Part shown: piece by piece, positions 33,994-37,050 of the stretch | Layout of the letters: every line of letters starts with the position of its first letter | Position numbering within the stretch: position 1 is the stretch's first letter | DNA from: an uncultured Rhodospirillales bacterium | Lineage (GTDB): Bacteria; Pseudomonadota; Alphaproteobacteria; Acetobacterales; Acetobacteraceae | Length of the DNA stretch: 37,050 nucleotides | Reading direction: 5' to 3' | Assembly: GCA_903893975.1 (NCBI GenBank) | Contig: CAITOL010000158.1 | Span: 1-37,050 of the forward strand | Translations under genes and position numbers: made by a program | The notes under the pieces: model-generated | Told to the model about the DNA's origin: nothing | Databases searched by the model: none | Seen by the model: the letters and a program-made list of their open reading frames with translations, nothing else

Positions 33994-34929
33994 TTAAGCG
34001 CCGGCAATGCCCTGGGCGTTGGTGTAGAGCGAATAAAGCCCGTGGCTGGCGGCCATGAACAGGCGGTTGCGGTAGCGGCCGCCCCAGCACAGATTGGCGG
34101 CCCGTTCCGGCAGGTGGATATGGCCGATGGGCATGCCTTCGGGGTTGAAGATGCGCACGCCGTCCAATTCTTCGGTGCCCATGCCCCAGCCGCACCACAA
34201 ATTGCCGTCCACATCCAGTCGGAAGCCATCCGGGGTGCCGCCGGCAGCGTCGATGAACACGCGCTGGCGGGCGAGGCGGCGGCCATCGAGCACGTCGAAG
34301 GCGTGGATCTGCCGGGTTGGCTCGGCGCGGGAGGCGACGACGTAGAGCAGGCTTTCGTCGGGCGAGAAGGCCAGGCCGTTCGGGCCGGCGACAGTGTCGC
34401 ACACCATGTCCAGCTGGCCGCCGGGGTCGAGCCGGTAGACGCACATCGGCAGTTCCGATGGCGCGACATGGCCTTCGTAATTGCCGAGGATGCCGAAGGT
34501 CGGGTCGGTGAACCACACCGCGCCATCGTGGGCGACGACGACGTCGTTCGGGGAATTTAGTTTCTTGCCGTTATAGCTGTCCGCCAGCACGGTGATGGAG
34601 CCGTCATACTCGGTGCGGGTCACCCGGCGGCTATCGTGTTCGCAGGTCACCAGCCGTCCCTGCCGGTCGCGCGTGTTGCCATTGGCGTTGTTGGACGGTT
34701 TGCGGAACACGCTGGTGGTGCCGGTTTCTTCGTCCCAGCGCAGGATGCGGTTGTTGGGGATATCCGACCACAGCACGCAACGATGTTCGCCGAACCAGAC
34801 CGGGCCTTCCGACCAGCGGCAGCCGGTTGCCAGTTGCTCGACAGAGGCGAGCACGATGCGGTATTTCAGAAAGCTCTGGTCCAGCACGGCAACGCGCGGG
34901 TCCGGGTATCGGGGGCTTTGCTCCCACAC
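33994..34929 (-). CDS. SMP-30/gluconolactonase/LRE-family protein
   Basis: The 311-residue beta-propeller protein has the pattern of sugar lactonases: WSEGPVWFGE near the N-terminus with the metal-binding Glu, NSPNDVVV, TDPTFG, and GPNGLAFSPDESLLYV, then TPDGFRLDVDGNLWCGWG. The family hydrolyses aldonolactones with a divalent metal. I chose GTG 34929 because a perfect GGAGG (34938-34942) lies 8 bases before it. A TTG at 34944 is also in frame. A cluster of a lactonase, an esterase and an SDR suggests degradation of a lactone or ester, possibly sugar-derived. Confidence 0.9.
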   Translation of the reverse strand: MWEQSPRYPDPRVAVLDQSFLKYRIVLASVEQLATGCRWSEGPVWFGEHRCVLWSDIPNNRILRWDEETGTTSVFRKPSNNANGNTRDRQGRLVTCEHDSRRVTRTEYDGSITVLADSYNGKKLNSPNDVVVAHDGAVWFTDPTFGILGNYEGHVAPSELPMCVYRLDPGGQLDMVCDTVAGPNGLAFSPDESLLYVVASRAEPTRQIHAFDVLDGRRLARQRVFIDAAGGTPDGFRLDVDGNLWCGWGMGTEELDGVRIFNPEGMPIGHIHLPERAANLCWGGRYRNRLFMAASHGLYSLYTNAQGIAGA

Positions 34930-34998
34930 GGCGGCATCCTCCAAACTTTATGTTGGCGCCATCGTGCCTGAACCCGCAGCAACACGAAAGGGGCCGCG

Positions 34999-35436
34999 AT
35001 GATCCGCCTGGCCGATCCGAACGATACAGCCCGCATCTCGGAAATTGTCGAATTGGCGTATCGGCCCTATGTGGCGAGCATCGGCGCGGTGCCGGGCCCG
35101 TTGCTGGATGACTATCCCGGCCATGTGGCGGCGAAACAGGCCTGGGTGACCGGCGATCCGGTGATGGGCGTGCTGGTGCTGGTGGATGAGCCCGACCATT
35201 TGCTGCTGGATAATATCGCCGTCGATCCGGCGGCCCAAGGCACCGGCGTTGGGCGGGTGCTGATGGAATTTGCCGATGCGGAGGCGCGGCGGCGCGGCTA
35301 TCGGGAATTGCGGCTGTATACGCATCAGAAGATGCTGCGGAATATCGAACTGTATAAAAAGCTCGGCTGGCAGGAAACCGGGCGCGGCGAACAGGCCGGG
35401 CTGGCGCGGGTGTTTTTCCGCAAGCCGGTGGACTGA
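34999..35436 (+). CDS. GNAT-family N-acetyltransferase
   Basis: The 145-residue protein has the acetyl-CoA motif IAVDPAAQGTGVGRVLMEFA at about 73-92. Its later segment ELRLYTHQKMLRNIELYKKLGWQETGRGE is typical of GNAT enzymes. ATG 34999 has an AAAGGGG box. It is transcribed away from the SMP-30-like gene across a 69-base gap. The C-terminal YTHQKMLRNIELYKKLGW resembles the corresponding LYTNSRFATNISLYQRLGF of the GNAT at 15060, so the two may be related paralogues. Substrate unknown. Confidence 0.88.
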   Translation: MIRLADPNDTARISEIVELAYRPYVASIGAVPGPLLDDYPGHVAAKQAWVTGDPVMGVLVLVDEPDHLLLDNIAVDPAAQGTGVGRVLMEFADAEARRRGYRELRLYTHQKMLRNIELYKKLGWQETGRGEQAGLARVFFRKPVD

Positions 35437-35567
35437 ATGCGGTGCAGGGCTTGCCGCGCCGCGCCAGAGCGGGTATCGCAGGGACACAAGTGGCTGCAAG
35501 CGACTCTGAATATATTGCCCGGCGGCGCGCTTGACCCATCCAGTCCGACACTCAGGTCCTGACTTAT

Positions 35568-37050
35568 ATGAATACTATTTCCGATCCGCGTTCGTTGGCG
35601 GCGGCTGATTTGTCGCCCTCCCAGGCGGAGACCATGTTTTCGACCCATGCCGCATTATGCCTTGCTGGGCTGCCAACCGCGCCGGAGGCGGAGACCTGGC
35701 GGCGCGTGGTGCCAGAGGCTGAAGTTGGCCTGACCGCCGCGGGCGACGCGCCCTTGCCGTCTGGCCGCTGGCTGCGCCGGCTGATGATCTATATTTGCGA
35801 CACCGCCTTGCGGGAAGGTTCCACCACGGTGGAACTCGGCACGGATCTGGCGGACCTGGGCACCAAGCTCGGCGCGACGGAGGCTGAATGGCCGGAACTG
35901 GCAAGCGAGTGTGACCGGCTGCTGGCGGCCAAGCCGATGATCGGCCTGGGCGGCGGGGCGGCGTTGAGCGTGTTCGATGCGCGCGGCCGGCCGAAAGCGG
36001 CCAGTGCGGAATGGCGCGGCAGCGTGCGGCTTGGTGCGCGGTTCCTCGCCAGCCTGGAACAGCACAATGTGAAGCTCGATCGCGCCGTGGTTGGCCGCTT
36101 GGATAAATTCCCGCTGGCGTTGGATGCCTATGGCTGGGTGGCGCATATGCTCGCCCAAGGCGCATTGGCTGGGCCGGATTTGCCGGCGCCGATGACGGAC
36201 TGGGAAGCTTTGGTTTCGGCCTTTGGCGTGCCGGGCCAGGCGGAGGCCGATTTCCGGCCATTGTTTGAAGACGCGCTGCGGGAAGTGTCCGCAGTGTGCC
36301 CGGATCTTTCGCTGGTGGTGGGGGAAAGCGGGGTGCAGGTGCGCCAGTCCCTGCCGCGTGTGCGCCCGGCCCCGGCTCCCGCCCCTGCCCCGGCGGCAGA
36401 CGCCGCGCCGGCCCGTACCGATAGCCGCGTCAGTGACGAGATGGTGCTGAAGCCGCGCCCGCGCGCGGGCGCCGAACCGGTGGCGATCGCCCCCGCGCCG
36501 GGCGCAGCCCCAGCCGTGGCACCGGTTGTAGCCCAAGTAGCACCCCCGGTAGAGCGCCGCGAACGCCCAATGCCGGAGTCGCGCGTGGCGGTGGAACGCC
36601 CGCCGATGATGGAGCGCCCGGCACCGCATTCCGAACCGAGCGTGCGCGGCGGTGGCGGGGCGATTGGCTTGAAAACCCAATTGACCGGCCTGACCCAGGT
36701 GATCTGGCTCCGCAATGGTCAGGGCCAGGATGATCTGATTATCGAGGTGACGCCCGGCTATCGCTACGACGCGGATAACGTGACCCAACTGGCGCTGGAG
36801 CCGATTGTGGTGCAGATCAGCGGCGGGCTGTATCAGCGCGATTTCGAGCGGGTTTCGGCCTGGGCGATGGCCAACCGCGATCTGATCGACGATGTGTGGG
36901 ACGGCACCGTTACGTCACTCGAAGACGTGAACGAGCGGGTGAAGAAAGTGCCGGCGCCGGGTTGGCGGGAAGCCGCCCAACCGGCGGTTGGCCGCCGAGG
37001 AAAAGGTTTCGTCGGCGGAGGTGACGGCGTACTCGTCGTCCACCACCAGC
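35568..37050 (+). CDS. RepA_C-family replication initiator-like protein with C-terminal extension (3' end outside window)
   Basis: The frame is open from ATG 35568 to the window end (494 codons visible). The N-terminal ~250 residues match the plasmid RepA_C layout: PSGRWLRRLMIYICDTALREGS, VELGTDLADLGTKLG, SVRLGARFLASL, VKLDRAVVGRLDKFPLALDAYGWV, and MTDWEALVSAFGV. The last segment is CPDLSLVVGESGVQV. This family initiates replication of many alphaproteobacterial plasmids. A Pro/Ala-rich linker (about 265-365) follows, then a distinct domain (GLKTQLTGLTQVIWLRNGQGQDDLIIEVTPGYRY...MANRDLIDDVWDG). No iterons are visible in the 131 bases upstream. The last ~30 codons use less typical third positions, so the true 3' end is uncertain. 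Chromosomal neighbours argue for an integrated or repurposed copy. Confidence 0.68.
   Translation, partial: MNTISDPRSLAAADLSPSQAETMFSTHAALCLAGLPTAPEAETWRRVVPEAEVGLTAAGDAPLPSGRWLRRLMIYICDTALREGSTTVELGTDLADLGTKLGATEAEWPELASECDRLLAAKPMIGLGGGAALSVFDARGRPKAASAEWRGSVRLGARFLASLEQHNVKLDRAVVGRLDKFPLALDAYGWVAHMLAQGALAGPDLPAPMTDWEALVSAFGVPGQAEADFRPLFEDALREVSAVCPDLSLVVGESGVQVRQSLPRVRPAPAPAPAPAADAAPARTDSRVSDEMVLKPRPRAGAEPVAIAPAPGAAPAVAPVVAQVAPPVERRERPMPESRVAVERPPMMERPAPHSEPSVRGGGGAIGLKTQLTGLTQVIWLRNGQGQDDLIIEVTPGYRYDADNVTQLALEPIVVQISGGLYQRDFERVSAWAMANRDLIDDVWDGTVTSLEDVNERVKKVPAPGWREAAQPAVGRRGKGFVGGGDGVLVVHHQ

Noticed and set aside
35437-35567. Iterons or an origin ahead of the RepA-like gene
   Set aside because: No repeated motif or DnaA-like box is visible in these 131 bases. 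The A/T content rises only briefly near 35508-35516 and before the ATG.
1-37050. tRNA, rRNA, CRISPR array, insertion sequence or att repeats
   Set aside because: No cloverleaf-like sequence, regularly spaced repeat, transposase or flanking direct repeat was seen by eye. The intergenic spaces are too short for most of these. A tRNAscan and repeat search would settle it.

Overview
This is a GC-rich, densely packed stretch of an alphaproteobacterial chromosome. The gene content and codon style look most like Rhodospirillales, probably the acetic-acid-bacteria family Acetobacteraceae. The family assignment is inferred from protein style and gene order, not from a marker tree. I found 38 protein-coding genes, two of them cut by the window ends. 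I found no rRNA, tRNA, CRISPR array, insertion sequence or prophage. No gene-free stretch exceeds about 130 bp.

Left part (1-12.4 kb, all + strand): the C-terminal end of a SPOR-domain protein and a crotonase-family enzyme come first. A four-gene polar amino acid ABC transporter follows (binding protein, two permeases, ATPase). Next is a tightly coupled housekeeping run: MltB-type lytic transglycosylase, RlpA-like lipoprotein, D-Ala-D-Ala carboxypeptidase, tmk, holB, metG, TatD nuclease and an MBL-fold hydrolase. Many junctions are 4-bp ATGA stop/start overlaps. This order of wall, dTMP, clamp-loader and MetRS genes is familiar from alphaproteobacteria.

Middle (12.4-28.8 kb): an SDR, a soluble copper amine oxidase, two GNAT acetyltransferases, an NAD-dependent epimerase-like protein and an EamA transporter run on the + strand and meet ilvD head-on. 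mazG and a second EamA transporter follow. A minus-strand block then carries an alpha/beta hydrolase, a GST, a GT87-like membrane glycosyltransferase, hflX, hfq and a HAD phosphatase. A plus-strand pair encodes a PcaB/PurB-superfamily lyase and a two-hotdog FAS1-like/MaoC dehydratase.

Right part (28.8-37.05 kb): a minus-strand run carries a TibC/Aah-like autotransporter heptosyltransferase, an LLM-family flavin oxidoreductase, a CinA-like protein with a damaged deamidase domain, an SDR, an HSL-type esterase and an SMP-30/gluconolactonase-like protein. A GNAT gene follows on the + strand. The window ends inside a protein that looks like a plasmid RepA_C-family replication initiator fused to a Pro/Ala-rich linker and an extra C-terminal domain, although it sits among chromosomal genes.

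The most interesting items are the RepA-like protein, the heptosyltransferase with its four-cysteine finger and no autotransporter nearby, hflX coding sequence that seems to extend into hfq without an ordinary start codon, an inverted repeat that could mask the ribosome-binding site of the amine oxidase, and the degenerate CinA deamidase site.
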